From NCBI GenBank assembly GCA_030531595.1, contig JAUNND010000012.1, forward strand, positions 1 through 41,368: DNA of 41,368 nucleotides. The letters are read 5' to 3'. The notes below the pieces were generated by a model. The model made no database searches, was not told the origin of the DNA, and was given only the letters and a program-made list of their open reading frames with translations. The translations under genes and the position numbers were made by a program. The stretch's first letter is position 1; each line of letters starts with the position of its first letter. This stretch comes from Eubacteriales bacterium. GTDB lineage: Bacteria > Bacillota > Clostridia > Oscillospirales > Oscillospiraceae. Positions 16,381 through 23,662 of the stretch are shown in pieces.

Positions 16381-17343
16381 TCAATCAAAGAGATTGGAAA
16401 TGGATACTTCTTCGTATATTCTTCTGATGGCTTCGGCAAAAACAGGGGCGGTGGAGATATACTTTATCTTATCGGGCTTGACCCTGTCGGTCGGGAAGGG
16501 AATGGTGTCGAGGAAGAGCAGCTCCTTGATGCAGCTTGCCTCGATGCGCTCAAGTGCGGGGCCGGAGAGAACGCCGTGGGTCGCACAGGCGTAAACTTCC
16601 TTTGCGTGACCGACTTCCATGATGGCCTTTGCCGCGCCGCAAAGAGAGCCGGCGGTATCGACCATGTCGTCGAGCAATATGCAGGTCTTTCCCTCAACAT
16701 TGCCGATGATATTCATGACCTCGGACTGGTTTGCCTTTTCACGGCGCTTGTCGACGATGGCGAGGTTGAGACCGAGCTTCATTGCGAAGGTACGGGCGCG
16801 GGCGGTGGAGCCTACGTCGGGAGAGACGACCATAATATTCTCGTTGCCCTTGCCGAACATCTTGGTATAGTGGCGGACAAAGAGGTGACTGCCCATGAGA
16901 TTGTCAACGGGGATATCAAAAAAGCCCTGGATCTGAGCGGCGTGCAGATCCATGGTAAGGACTCTGTCCGCGCCGGCGGCGGTGATAAGGTTGGCAATCA
17001 GCTTTGCGGAGATGGGATCACGGCTCTTTGCTTTTCTGTCCTGACGGGCATATCCGAAATAAGGAATAACCGCGGTAATGCGTCCGGCAGAGGCGCGGCG
17101 CATCGCGTCGATCATGACCAGCAGCTCCATGAGGTTGTCATTGACATGGTTGCAGGTGGACTGGACAATGAAAATATCCTTACCGCGAACAGGCTCGAAT
17201 ACGGAAACCGAGCATTCTCCGTCGGCAAACTGAGAGACTGTCGCACTGCCTAACTTTTTGAAAAGCTGAGTGCAGATATCTTCCGCAAGTGGAATGTTGG
17301 AGTTGCCGGCGAATACTGCCAGTTCCTTACCGTGTGCTATCAT
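16381..17343 (-). CDS. prs: Ribose-phosphate pyrophosphokinase
   Basis: 320 residues, full length. 'FADGECSVSVFEPVRGKDIFIVQST', 'IPYFGYARQDRK' and the PRPP loop region 'LDDMVDTAGSLCGAA' mark PRPP synthetase, which makes PRPP from ribose 5-phosphate and ATP for nucleotide, His and Trp synthesis. GGAGG lies 11 bases before the ATG. Cytoplasmic. Confidence 0.97.
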   Translation of the reverse strand: MIAHGKELAVFAGNSNIPLAEDICTQLFKKLGSATVSQFADGECSVSVFEPVRGKDIFIVQSTCNHVNDNLMELLVMIDAMRRASAGRITAVIPYFGYARQDRKAKSRDPISAKLIANLITAAGADRVLTMDLHAAQIQGFFDIPVDNLMGSHLFVRHYTKMFGKGNENIMVVSPDVGSTARARTFAMKLGLNLAIVDKRREKANQSEVMNIIGNVEGKTCILLDDMVDTAGSLCGAAKAIMEVGHAKEVYACATHGVLSGPALERIEASCIKELLFLDTIPFPTDRVKPDKIKYISTAPVFAEAIRRIYEEVSISNLFD

Positions 17344-17408
17344 TTCTCTTTATCCTCCGTTTTCCGTGGTGATATATCCATCACCCGTGTACATTAACTT
17401 ACTCTTTG

Positions 17409-17437
17409 ATTATAGCACACACTTTCACAATTGGGAA
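17409..17437 (-). promoter_or_regulatory. Promoter of prs
   Basis: An extended -10 element TGCTATAAT with a weak -35 (TTCCCA) 17 bases upstream, on the minus strand. Confidence 0.5.
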
Positions 17438-17484
17438 GATGATAAGCACATAAGATTTTGTCAAAAAACAAATAAAAAAATTCA

Positions 17485-17513
17485 TTTACAAGCGGCATCT
17501 TTTTGTATATAAT
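17485..17513 (+). promoter_or_regulatory. Promoter of prfB
   Basis: TTTACA, 17-base spacer, TATAAT, 38 bases before the prfB start. Confidence 0.75.
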
Positions 17514-17551
17514 GGTACTGTTTGAGTTTTATATAATTTGAGGTTGTTATA

Positions 17552-18658
17552 ATGCTGGAATTTGAAGAATATAAGGTTAAGCTGAACAGCGTCAAGCCCA
17601 CGCTGGATGTTCTGCGCGACGCACTGAAGCTTGAAGCCGCCTCCAAGGAGATCGAAGAGCTTGAGGCCGCCAGTGAGAGAGAAGGCTTCTGGAACGATGT
17701 GGAAAAATCCCAGAAGGTGCAGAAGCGTCTTAAGGTGCTCAAGGGCAAGTGTGAAAATTACGCGAAGCTCTGCGGAACGTGGGACGATATGTTCACGCTG
17801 TGCGAGATGGCAATAGAAGAAAATGACGAGTCCATGCTTGAAGAGCTTGAAAGCGAATTCAGGGACTTTACCTCCGCTCTGGAGTCTACACGTTTAGGAA
17901 CTCTCTTAACCGGCGAGTATGACGCGAACAACGCCATCCTCACCCTCCACGCCGGTGCGGGCGGTACCGAGGCGCAGGATTGGACAAGTATGCTCTACCG
18001 TATGTATAACCGCTGGGCGGAGCGCCACGGCTACAAGGTCAAGGTGCTGGATTATCTGGACGCCGAGGACTACGGTCTGAAAAGCGCGACCATCATGATC
18101 GAGGGCGACAATGCTTACGGCTTTCTGAGAAGTGAGCACGGCATACACCGTCTCGTGCGCGTGTCTCCGTTTGACTCCGCCGGCCGCCGCCACACCTCCT
18201 TCTCCGCCGTTGAGGTCATGCCGGAAATAGCGGACGATAAGGAGATCGAGCTGAGAGACGAGGACATCAAGATGGACGTCTACCGTTCCTCCGGCGCAGG
18301 CGGGCAGAAGGTCAACAAGACCTCCTCCGCTGTCCGTCTGACCCATATCCCCACCGGTATCGTCGTATCCTCCCAGGTCGAGCGAAGCCACTTCCAGAAC
18401 CTTGAAAACTGCCGCAGTCAGCTCCGTGCGCGTCTGGCGGAGATCAAGGAGCGCGAGCATCTGGAAAAGATCAGCGACATCAAGGGCGTTCAGCAGAAGA
18501 TCGAGTGGGGCAGTCAGATCCGTTCCTATGTCTTCATGCCCTATCAGCTCGTGAAGGATCACCGCACCGAGTTTGAAAACGGCAACATCGACAACGTCAT
18601 GGACGGCGACCTTGACGGATTTATAAATGCCTTCCTTTCCATGAGAGCCGCCGACTGA
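17552..18658 (+). CDS. prfB: Peptide chain release factor 2
   Basis: 368 residues. 'SSGAGGQKVNKT' holds the GGQ motif for peptidyl-tRNA hydrolysis, and 'VRVSPFDSAGRRHTSF' carries the SPF anticodon tripeptide, which identifies RF2 (stop codons UGA/UAA) rather than RF1. The reading frame is open from MLEFEEYKVKL without interruption: the usual autoregulatory +1 frameshift site (CUU UGA C near codon 25) is absent, and the equivalent region reads 'LRDALKLEAASKEI'. GAGG lies about 10 bases before the ATG. Confidence 0.96.
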   Translation: MLEFEEYKVKLNSVKPTLDVLRDALKLEAASKEIEELEAASEREGFWNDVEKSQKVQKRLKVLKGKCENYAKLCGTWDDMFTLCEMAIEENDESMLEELESEFRDFTSALESTRLGTLLTGEYDANNAILTLHAGAGGTEAQDWTSMLYRMYNRWAERHGYKVKVLDYLDAEDYGLKSATIMIEGDNAYGFLRSEHGIHRLVRVSPFDSAGRRHTSFSAVEVMPEIADDKEIELRDEDIKMDVYRSSGAGGQKVNKTSSAVRLTHIPTGIVVSSQVERSHFQNLENCRSQLRARLAEIKEREHLEKISDIKGVQQKIEWGSQIRSYVFMPYQLVKDHRTEFENGNIDNVMDGDLDGFINAFLSMRAAD

Positions 18659-18660
18659 GC

Positions 18661-18717
18661 TTATTTGCTGCTGGGGGCAGCTTCTGAATTTCCAAAAATA
18701 TAATCGTCGATATCCAT
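18661..18717 (-). CDS. 18-residue ORF behind a sigma-E-like promoter
   Basis: The ORF encodes MDIDDYIFGNSEAAPSSK and ends 2 bases from the convergent prfB stop. A strong ribosome site (AAGGAGGAG) lies 9 bases before the ATG, and a near-perfect mother-cell sporulation promoter lies upstream (18752-18781). The peptide is acidic at the start and polar at the end, with no membrane segment. I do not recognise a family. The strong translation signal and promoter are the evidence that this is a gene rather than chance. Confidence 0.5.
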   Translation of the reverse strand: MDIDDYIFGNSEAAPSSK

Positions 18718-18751
18718 CGTTTTTCTCTCCTCCTTTTTTCAGCATACCTTC

Positions 18752-18781
18752 ATTGTATGCGAATGGGCGCAAAGATATGAC
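18752..18781 (-). promoter_or_regulatory. Sigma-E-like sporulation promoter
   Basis: On the minus strand GTCATATC, 14-base spacer, CATACAAT. This fits the Bacillus sigma-E consensus (about GTCATATT-N14-CATACANT) in both boxes and spacing. It points to the 18-codon ORF. Confidence 0.6.
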
Positions 18782-18788
18782 TGAGCTC

Positions 18789-18817
18789 TTGAATTGCAGG
18801 GCAGAAAAGTGTATACT
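18789..18817 (+). promoter_or_regulatory. Promoter of the parvulin-type foldase gene
   Basis: TTGAAT, 17-base spacer, TATACT, 55 bases before the start codon; divergent from, and directly abutting, the sigma-E-like promoter. Confidence 0.7.
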
Positions 18818-18872
18818 GTAAAACACTTTCGTAAAAAACAAAAATAATATAAACAGCAAAGGAAATTAAATC

Positions 18873-20411
18873 ATGAGTGCATCAACCGAAAAGAAAAACC
18901 GCACCGCTTCCCGTGAGGCGGGAACCTACAAGAAGACCGTAGCACAGCAGGAAGAGGCCGCAAAGAAAGCAAAGGAAAAGAAGATCTGGACCGTCTGCGG
19001 CATTCTGGTAGCCGTCCTGCTGATCGTCGTTCTCTTCCTCAGCTCTCCTCTGGTGTACAGAAACACAACAGCCGTGACTATCGGCGGTGAGAAGTTCTCC
19101 CCCGCTCAGGTCAACTACAACTATGCAAATCAGTTCTACAATTTCGCCAATCAGTACGGTCAGTACGCCTCCATGTTCGGCCTTGATACCCAGTACGGTC
19201 TCACAGGTCTTAAATCTCAGGAGTGCAGCATGACCGACGGCGGCACATGGAAGGATTACTTTGTTGATACCGCCATCACCGCCATGACCCAGACCAAGGC
19301 CATTTCCGACTACGCAAAGGAAAACGGTATCGAGCTGACCGAGGAAGAGATCGCTTCCGTCAACGCGGACCTCGCCGGTGTCAGTGAGTACGCAGAGGCA
19401 AGCGGATTTTCCAGCGTAAAGAAGTTCCTGAACGCTTACTACGGCAACGGCGTCAACGAGCAGATCGCACTGGAGCAGGCTCTCAGAGGCTCTCTTATCG
19501 CCAAGGCAGCACAGCAGTATTCCGATTCTCTCACCTATACCGCCGAGGAGCTCAAAGAGAAGTATGACTCCTACAACGGAGATTACGATTACTTTGATGT
19601 CTGCTACTACAACGTGCCTGCCGAGACCGTCGATGACGGCGAGGGCAATTTCGCCGCTACCGAGGAGACCAAGGCAGCCGCCAAGACCATTGCCGATGCA
19701 ATTCTGGAAGAGTACAACGCTCTGGCAGAAGAGACCGATGTTGAAGTCAGACTCAACGAGGCCATCGCCCGTGCCGGTGAAAGCGGCGAGTGCATCCACT
19801 CCGAGCGTGCCTACGGCAGCAACATCGCATTCAAGGATTGGGCAGCCGAGGATCATGTTGAGGGTGACGCCGCCGTTGCCGAGTCCGGTGACGACTATGT
19901 CGTTGCAGCCTTCATCAGCCGTGATATCAATGATTATAACCTCGCTCAGGTTCGTCATATCCTTGTAAAGGCAGTCGCCGACGAAGAGGGCAACTACACC
20001 GACGAGGCAAAAGCCGAAGCCAAGGCCAGAGCAGAAGAGATCTACGACGAGTGGAGATTCGGCATGAAGACCGAGGACAGCTTTGCAGAGCTTGCCGAGC
20101 TGTATTCCGAGGACGCCGGCTCCAACACCAACGGCGGTCTCTATGACAACGTCATGAAGGGTCAGATGGTCGAAGAATTCGACAAATTCTGCTTTGAAGG
20201 TCATGCACACGGTGACTCCGCAGTTATTTACGGCGAAGCGGCAGGCAGCTATGCAGGCTACCACGTGATGTACTACGTCGGCGAGGGCGAGAACTGCCGC
20301 GACTACATCGCTTCCTCCGAGCTCAAGTCCGCCGACGAGCAGAGCTGGCTTGAAAGTCTCACCGAAGGTCTCACTCCCGTAAAGGGCTTCTGGATGAGAT
20401 ACGTCGGTTAA
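18873..20411 (+). CDS. Membrane-anchored parvulin-type peptidyl-prolyl isomerase (PrsA/SurA-like)
   Basis: 512 residues. A basic, Lys-rich cytoplasmic N-terminus (1-37) precedes one transmembrane helix (38-60). A SurA/PrsA-like helical chaperone region follows, then a parvulin (PpiC) domain at about 350-470 with 'AQVRHILVKAV' and 'FAELAELYSEDAGSNTNGGLY', the diagnostic 'RHIL...YSED....GG' pattern. It should fold exported proteins outside the membrane. AAAGGA precedes the ATG. The protein is strongly acidic overall outside the N-terminus, and the gene has its own promoter and terminator. Confidence 0.9.
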   Translation: MSASTEKKNRTASREAGTYKKTVAQQEEAAKKAKEKKIWTVCGILVAVLLIVVLFLSSPLVYRNTTAVTIGGEKFSPAQVNYNYANQFYNFANQYGQYASMFGLDTQYGLTGLKSQECSMTDGGTWKDYFVDTAITAMTQTKAISDYAKENGIELTEEEIASVNADLAGVSEYAEASGFSSVKKFLNAYYGNGVNEQIALEQALRGSLIAKAAQQYSDSLTYTAEELKEKYDSYNGDYDYFDVCYYNVPAETVDDGEGNFAATEETKAAAKTIADAILEEYNALAEETDVEVRLNEAIARAGESGECIHSERAYGSNIAFKDWAAEDHVEGDAAVAESGDDYVVAAFISRDINDYNLAQVRHILVKAVADEEGNYTDEAKAEAKARAEEIYDEWRFGMKTEDSFAELAELYSEDAGSNTNGGLYDNVMKGQMVEEFDKFCFEGHAHGDSAVIYGEAAGSYAGYHVMYYVGEGENCRDYIASSELKSADEQSWLESLTEGLTPVKGFWMRYVG

Positions 20412-20439
20412 TCCCGATTTCAGAATTTAAAACAACAAC

Positions 20440-20476
20440 GGGAACCTGTCTTTTTGAATAAAGAAGACAGGTTCCC
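20440..20476 (+). terminator. Terminator of the foldase gene
   Basis: Perfect 13-bp stem (GGGAACCTGTCTT / AAGACAGGTTCCC) with an 11-base loop, followed by ATTGTATTTT. Confidence 0.85.
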
Positions 20477-20572
20477 ATTGTATTTTCAGTATAAAAAGAA
20501 AGTCTTTTATTTTTAGCCTGTTAATGATATACTGCAAATAAAGGCGTAAAAGCACTCAGCCCAATGGACAAA

Positions 20573-20869
20573 TTATATTCGAGCGAATGTGGAAATGGAT
20601 GCCAATTCTGTATGCATCGTCTTTTTCAGTGTTCTAAGATTAATATCGTTTTGCAGATTAAGAAAATACCTGTCGGACACTCCGAAATATTTTGCAAGTC
20701 GGAGGGATGTATCTGCTGTGATTTTGCGTCTGTCGTGAAGAATATCCTGAATTCTTGACGCAGGAACATTGATCGACTTAGCAAGAGCATAGGAAGAAAT
20801 TCCGAGAGGATCCATGAATTCTTCCCGCAATATTTCCCCCACCGTCGGGGTTTCTATCTTTTTGTTCAT
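20573..20869 (-). CDS. higA: HigA-family antitoxin (XRE helix-turn-helix), orphan
   Basis: 98 residues from the ATG at 20869 (GGTGG upstream). 'VGEILREEFMDPLGISSYALAKSINVPASRIQDILHDRRKITADTSLRLAKYFG' (spread over about 10-63) is the HigA signature, a helix-turn-helix that binds the operator and neutralises HigB. The toxin gene that should precede it is reduced to 12 codons (20884-20922), so this antitoxin is an orphan, perhaps kept as a regulator or as protection against HigB elsewhere. Confidence 0.88.
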   Translation of the reverse strand: MNKKIETPTVGEILREEFMDPLGISSYALAKSINVPASRIQDILHDRRKITADTSLRLAKYFGVSDRYFLNLQNDINLRTLKKTMHTELASISTFARI

Positions 20870-20883
20870 TCCACATCCACCTT

Positions 20884-20922
20884 TCAATGATAGTCTGCAA
20901 TCTTTACAAAGCTTCTTATCAT
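20884..20922 (-). pseudogene. higB: HigB toxin remnant (internal deletion)
   Basis: A 12-residue frame, MIRSFVKIADYH, sits exactly where HigB should be, directly upstream of higA. HigB proteins typically begin MI(K/R)SF and end with DYH, so the two ends seem to be joined by loss of about 80 codons. A good promoter still precedes it. Confidence 0.6.
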
Positions 20923-20928
20923 GGCAGT

Positions 20929-20957
20929 ATTATATCCGCTTGGCGTGTATAAGTAAA
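20929..20957 (-). promoter_or_regulatory. Promoter of the higBA remnant operon
   Basis: On the minus strand TTTACT, 17-base spacer, TATAAT. The -10 box ends 6 bases before the HigB-remnant ATG, so the transcript would be almost leaderless. Confidence 0.7.
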
Positions 20958-21004
20958 GCGTATTCACAAGACACAGTGCCAATGGCTGTAGGTTAAGAAA
21001 ACTG

Positions 21005-21089
21005 CATCTGTAGGGCGGGGGCTTGCTCCCGCCGCAGATTTGCAGAAACTTCGACCTTTCGGCGGGAGCAAGCCCCCGCCCTACAGATG
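21005..21089. repeat. REP-like palindrome, copy 2 (30-bp perfect inverted repeat)
   Basis: The arms at 21005-21034 and 21060-21089 are perfect inverted copies with the core TAGGGCGGGGGCTTGCTCCC and a 25-base loop. The core matches copy 1 except for CTTG in place of CTCTG, while the loops are unrelated, as in a dispersed palindromic family. It lies between the HigBA remnant and tcdA. Confidence 0.85.
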
Positions 21090-21164
21090 AAAAATGCAAA
21101 CTAACTGCCAATGGGATACAGTGCAGCTTAAAGTCATTTTGTCCATGCAATTTGAGGAAACACT

Positions 21165-21872
21165 ATGGAACAGCGAACCGTACGCGAGCTTATGCTCATC
21201 GGTGAAGAAAACATTGAAAAGCTGAAAAGCTCCCATGTCGCGGTATTCGGTCTGGGTGGGGTCGGCTCATGGTGTGCCGAGGCACTGGCGCGAAGCGGCA
21301 TCGGAAGACTTACTCTGATCGATCAGGACACGGTCGGCGAGAGCAATATCAACCGTCAGCTCTGTGCGCTTGACTCTACCGTCGGCAGAGCCAAGGCGGA
21401 GGTCATGGCGGCGAGAGTGCGCGATATAAACCCCGAAATTGACGTGCACGCTATTGTCGGCAGCTATTGCGGCGAAAACAGAGAAGCGTTTTTTGCCGAT
21501 TATGACTATGTTGCGGACGCTATCGACCTCGTGAAAAACAAGGTAGACCTCATTCAGACCTGCATTGAGCGAGATATTCCCATAATCTCCGCCCTCGGTA
21601 CAGGCAATAAAAAGGACGCTTCGCTTCTGAGAATAACCGATATATCCAAAACCACCGGCTGTGCACTTGCGAGAGTCGTCCGTAAAGAGCTGCGCAATAT
21701 CGGGATAAACCACCTTGATGTTGTGTTTTCTCCTGAGGAGCCGATGCAGCCGATGCAGCTTGAAGCCCCGCCCCCCGGTCGGCGCAGCATCCCGGGTTCT
21801 CTCGTCTGGGTTCCTGCCACGGCGGGAATGCTGATGTGTCAGAAGATCGTCACAGAGCTTTGTGGGCTGTAA
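21165..21872 (+). CDS. tcdA: ThiF/HesA-type tRNA threonylcarbamoyladenosine dehydratase
   Basis: 235 residues. 'HVAVFGLGGVGSWCAEALARSGIGRLTLIDQDTVGESNINRQL' (spread over about 24-66) is the E1-like ATP-binding region (GxGGVGS, then the Asp-rich strand and NxNRQ). The lengths and the ending 'PGSLVWVPATAGMLM' fit TcdA/CsdL, which cyclises t6A37 to ct6A in tRNAs. GAGGA lies 6 bases before the ATG. The gene is followed directly by cassette 2. Confidence 0.9.
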   Translation: MEQRTVRELMLIGEENIEKLKSSHVAVFGLGGVGSWCAEALARSGIGRLTLIDQDTVGESNINRQLCALDSTVGRAKAEVMAARVRDINPEIDVHAIVGSYCGENREAFFADYDYVADAIDLVKNKVDLIQTCIERDIPIISALGTGNKKDASLLRITDISKTTGCALARVVRKELRNIGINHLDVVFSPEEPMQPMQLEAPPPGRRSIPGSLVWVPATAGMLMCQKIVTELCGL

Positions 21873-21895
21873 CATAATCCGATTTTCGGCAGGCA

Positions 21896-21924
21896 TTGAC
21901 AAAATGTCAATATTATGTTAACAT
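21896..21924 (+). promoter_or_regulatory. Sense promoter of cassette 2
   Basis: TTGACA, 17-base spacer, TAACAT, 24 bases after the tcdA stop. Confidence 0.7.
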
Positions 21925-21985
21925 AAACCTACCTCTTATGGGGCGGGGTATCATATAACATATAGCTGGCGGTTTATGGCTCTCG

Positions 21986-22013
21986 GACACCTCTGAAAAG
22001 GAGGTGGTCAGCC
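21986..22013 (+). promoter_or_regulatory. Hairpin masking the cassette 2 ribosome site
   Basis: CACCTC (21988-21993) can pair with GAGGTG (22001-22006), so the Shine-Dalgarno AGGAGG lies inside a 6-bp stem 8 bases before the ATG. Translation would need this stem to open. Confidence 0.6.
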
Positions 22014-22094
22014 ATGCGCTTAACGATACATATTCGTAATTTCGTTATTACGATCATCGTAAAGAAAAGCGAAAACCGCCACTCTGCCAAGTGA
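22014..22094 (+). CDS. 26-residue cationic beta-patterned peptide (cassette 2)
   Basis: Starts MRLTIHIRNFVITIIVKKSE and ends NRHSAK. Hydrophobic and polar residues alternate (LTIHIRNFVITIIV), which suits an amphipathic beta strand rather than a helix, followed by a basic tail. It is clearly related to the cassette 3 peptide (LT.H...F.VTI..K....RH..K pattern) and unrelated to the cassette 1 peptide. I know no function for it. The strong opposing promoter and RBS-masking stem suggest a tightly repressed, possibly toxic product. Confidence 0.6.
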   Translation: MRLTIHIRNFVITIIVKKSENRHSAK

Positions 22095-22175
22095 CGGTTT
22101 TCTTAATTAATTAAGCAAAAACCATTTATTTGCCGAGGGTCACAAACCGCTGAAAGTTATGTGATACCCTTTACT
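22071..22175 (-). ncRNA. Predicted antisense RNA of cassette 2
   Basis: A transcript from 22182-22209 would start near 22175 and read into the hairpin GAAAACCG.CACT/AGTG.CGGTTTTC (22071-22102), which overlaps the last codons of the peptide gene. The hairpin is A/T-flanked on both sides and could end both transcripts. Confidence 0.5.
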
Positions 22176-22181
22176 GTCCCT

Positions 22182-22209
22182 ATTTTACCACAGCGAGGAA
22201 AAAAGTCAA
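22182..22209 (-). promoter_or_regulatory. Antisense promoter of cassette 2
   Basis: On the minus strand TTGACT, 16-base spacer, TAAAAT, pointing at the peptide gene. It lies only 20 bases before the divergent rarA start codon. Confidence 0.7.
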
Positions 22210-22229
22210 GTGTCAAGGAAGTATCAGCT

Positions 22230-23486
22230 ATGAACGATTATAAGCCTCTTGCGGATGAAATACGCCCCGACAGTCTTGACGATGTGGTCGGACAGCGGCA
22301 CATTTTAGGCGAAAAGGGCATGCTACGCCGGATCGTCAACAGCGGACAGATACCCAACATGATATTTTACGGTCCTTCGGGGACGGGCAAGACGACCGTT
22401 GCCCGCATAATCGCCCGAAAAACTAACCGTACTCTGCGCAAGCTCAACGCCACGACCGCCGGAATTGCCGACATAAAGAACATAATAGAGGAACTCGACA
22501 CCATGCTCACCCCCGGCGGCGTGCTTTTGTATTTGGACGAGATACAATATTTTAATAAGAAGCAGCAGCAATCTCTGCTTGAATTCATCGAGGACGGGCG
22601 TATCACGCTTATTGCCTCCACCACCGAAAACCCGTATTTCTGCGTATTTAACGCCATTCTCAGCCGCTCCACGGTGTTTGAGTTCAAGCCGATCTCCCCA
22701 AAGGATGCCGAGTACGCCGTTAAACGCGCCGTGAACATCCTCAACTCCCGCAGAGAAGCGCCTCTTGCGATAGAGGACGGCGTGACGGAGCGAATAGCCC
22801 TGTCCAGCGGCGGCGATGTGCGGAAGTGCCTAAACGCCGTTGAGCTGCTGTTCTCCACCGCCGACGAGAGTAATGTTATCACGCTTGCGGACGCGGAGGC
22901 TATCTCACAGCGTTCCTCCATGCGCTACGACCGTGACGGGGACGAGCATTTTGACTCTCTTTCCGCGCTGATGAAATCCCTGCGCGGGTCGGACGCGGAC
23001 GCGGCGCTGCACTATCTGGCGCGGCTCATGGAGGCGGGCGACCTTATCGGAATTTGCAGGAGACTTCTGTGCTCGGCAAGCGAGGATGTGGGACTTGCGT
23101 ACCCGCAGGCTATGCCGATAGTCAAGGCGTGCGTTGACTCTGCCATGCAGCTCGGACTGCCGGAGGGAAGACTTGCTCTCGCAGAGGCGGTTATTCTCCT
23201 TGCCAACGCCCCCAAATCCAACAGCGTTGTCTGCGCTGTGGACGCGGCGGCGGCTGATGTCCGCAAGGGTCATGTCGGCTCATTCCCGAGAGAGCTGCAA
23301 AATGTTCACGCCGACGGCGCGGGCTTTGAGCGCGAGCAGGGCTATAAATATCCGCACAACTATAAAAACCACTGGGTAAAACAGCAGTATCTGCCCGATG
23401 ACCTTAAAAATGTCCGCTATTATGAGTACGGCGACAACAAGACCGAACAGGCGTTCAAAAAATACTGGGAGGAGATCAAGGGCTGA
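22230..23486 (+). CDS. rarA: Replication-associated recombination protein A (RarA/MgsA AAA+ ATPase)
   Basis: 418 residues from ATG 22230 (AAGGAAG upstream); an open extension to 22161 runs into cassette 2 and is rejected. 'RPDSLDDVVGQRHILG' is the family start, Walker A 'GPSGTGKT' is at 48-55, Walker B 'LYLDE' at 100-104, and 'LIASTTENPYF' holds sensor 1. The C-terminal tetramerisation region ends with 'YKYPHNYKNHWVKQQYLPDDL'. It acts at stalled replication forks together with the clamp loader and SSB. It is the first gene of an overlapping three-gene unit. Confidence 0.94.
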   Translation: MNDYKPLADEIRPDSLDDVVGQRHILGEKGMLRRIVNSGQIPNMIFYGPSGTGKTTVARIIARKTNRTLRKLNATTAGIADIKNIIEELDTMLTPGGVLLYLDEIQYFNKKQQQSLLEFIEDGRITLIASTTENPYFCVFNAILSRSTVFEFKPISPKDAEYAVKRAVNILNSRREAPLAIEDGVTERIALSSGGDVRKCLNAVELLFSTADESNVITLADAEAISQRSSMRYDRDGDEHFDSLSALMKSLRGSDADAALHYLARLMEAGDLIGICRRLLCSASEDVGLAYPQAMPIVKACVDSAMQLGLPEGRLALAEAVILLANAPKSNSVVCAVDAAAADVRKGHVGSFPRELQNVHADGAGFEREQGYKYPHNYKNHWVKQQYLPDDLKNVRYYEYGDNKTEQAFKKYWEEIKG

Positions 23487-23662
23487 TGGATATACAGGTA
23501 GGCGACATCCTCACTATGAAAAAAGCCCACCCCTGCGGAAGCAGAGAGTGGGAGGTGCTGCGCATCGGCGCGGATTTCAAGCTCCGATGCCTCGGCTGTT
23601 CCCATGAGGTCATGGGCGCGAGAAGCAAATTTGAGAAAAACATAAAGCAGGTAAAGCGTTGA
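23486..23662 (+). CDS. DUF951 family small protein
   Basis: 58 residues. The ATG overlaps the rarA stop (TGATG). The sequence 'IQVGDILTMKKAHPCGSREWEVLRIGADFKLRCLGCSHEVM' (split over residues 3-43) is the DUF951 pattern, including the Lys-Lys-x-His-Pro-Cys-Gly and Cys-x-x-Cys residues, which may bind metal or nucleic acid. Function is unknown; it often neighbours DNA or translation genes in Firmicutes. Confidence 0.85.
   Translation: MDIQVGDILTMKKAHPCGSREWEVLRIGADFKLRCLGCSHEVMGARSKFEKNIKQVKR

Larger units (their letters stand above)
21945..22170. repeat. Inverted repeats bounding cassette 2
   Basis: The left arm (about 21945-21985, beginning GGGTATCATATAAC) and the right arm (about 22133-22170, read on the minus strand as GGGTATCACATAAC) match over about 37 bases, apart from a 4-base gap and several substitutions, and both end in CTCGG. 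They enclose the peptide gene. In RNA, the arms of a full-length transcript could form a panhandle. Confidence 0.7.

Noticed and set aside
17552-17640. Programmed frameshift site in prfB
   Set aside because: No in-frame or near-frame UGA with CUU context exists; the frame is open from the ATG.
20929-20957. Promoter assigned to a longer upstream gene
   Set aside because: The -10 box ends 6 bases before the HigB-remnant ATG and nothing else fits; it is kept as the higBA promoter.
20884-21150. 88-codon minus-strand open frame upstream of higA as a toxin gene
   Set aside because: Most of it crosses the REP palindrome and has no toxin features. Only its last 12 codons, behind the promoter, resemble HigB.
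22161-22229. N-terminal extension of rarA
   Set aside because: It runs through the cassette 2 repeat and antisense promoter; the ATG at 22230 fits the family N-terminus.
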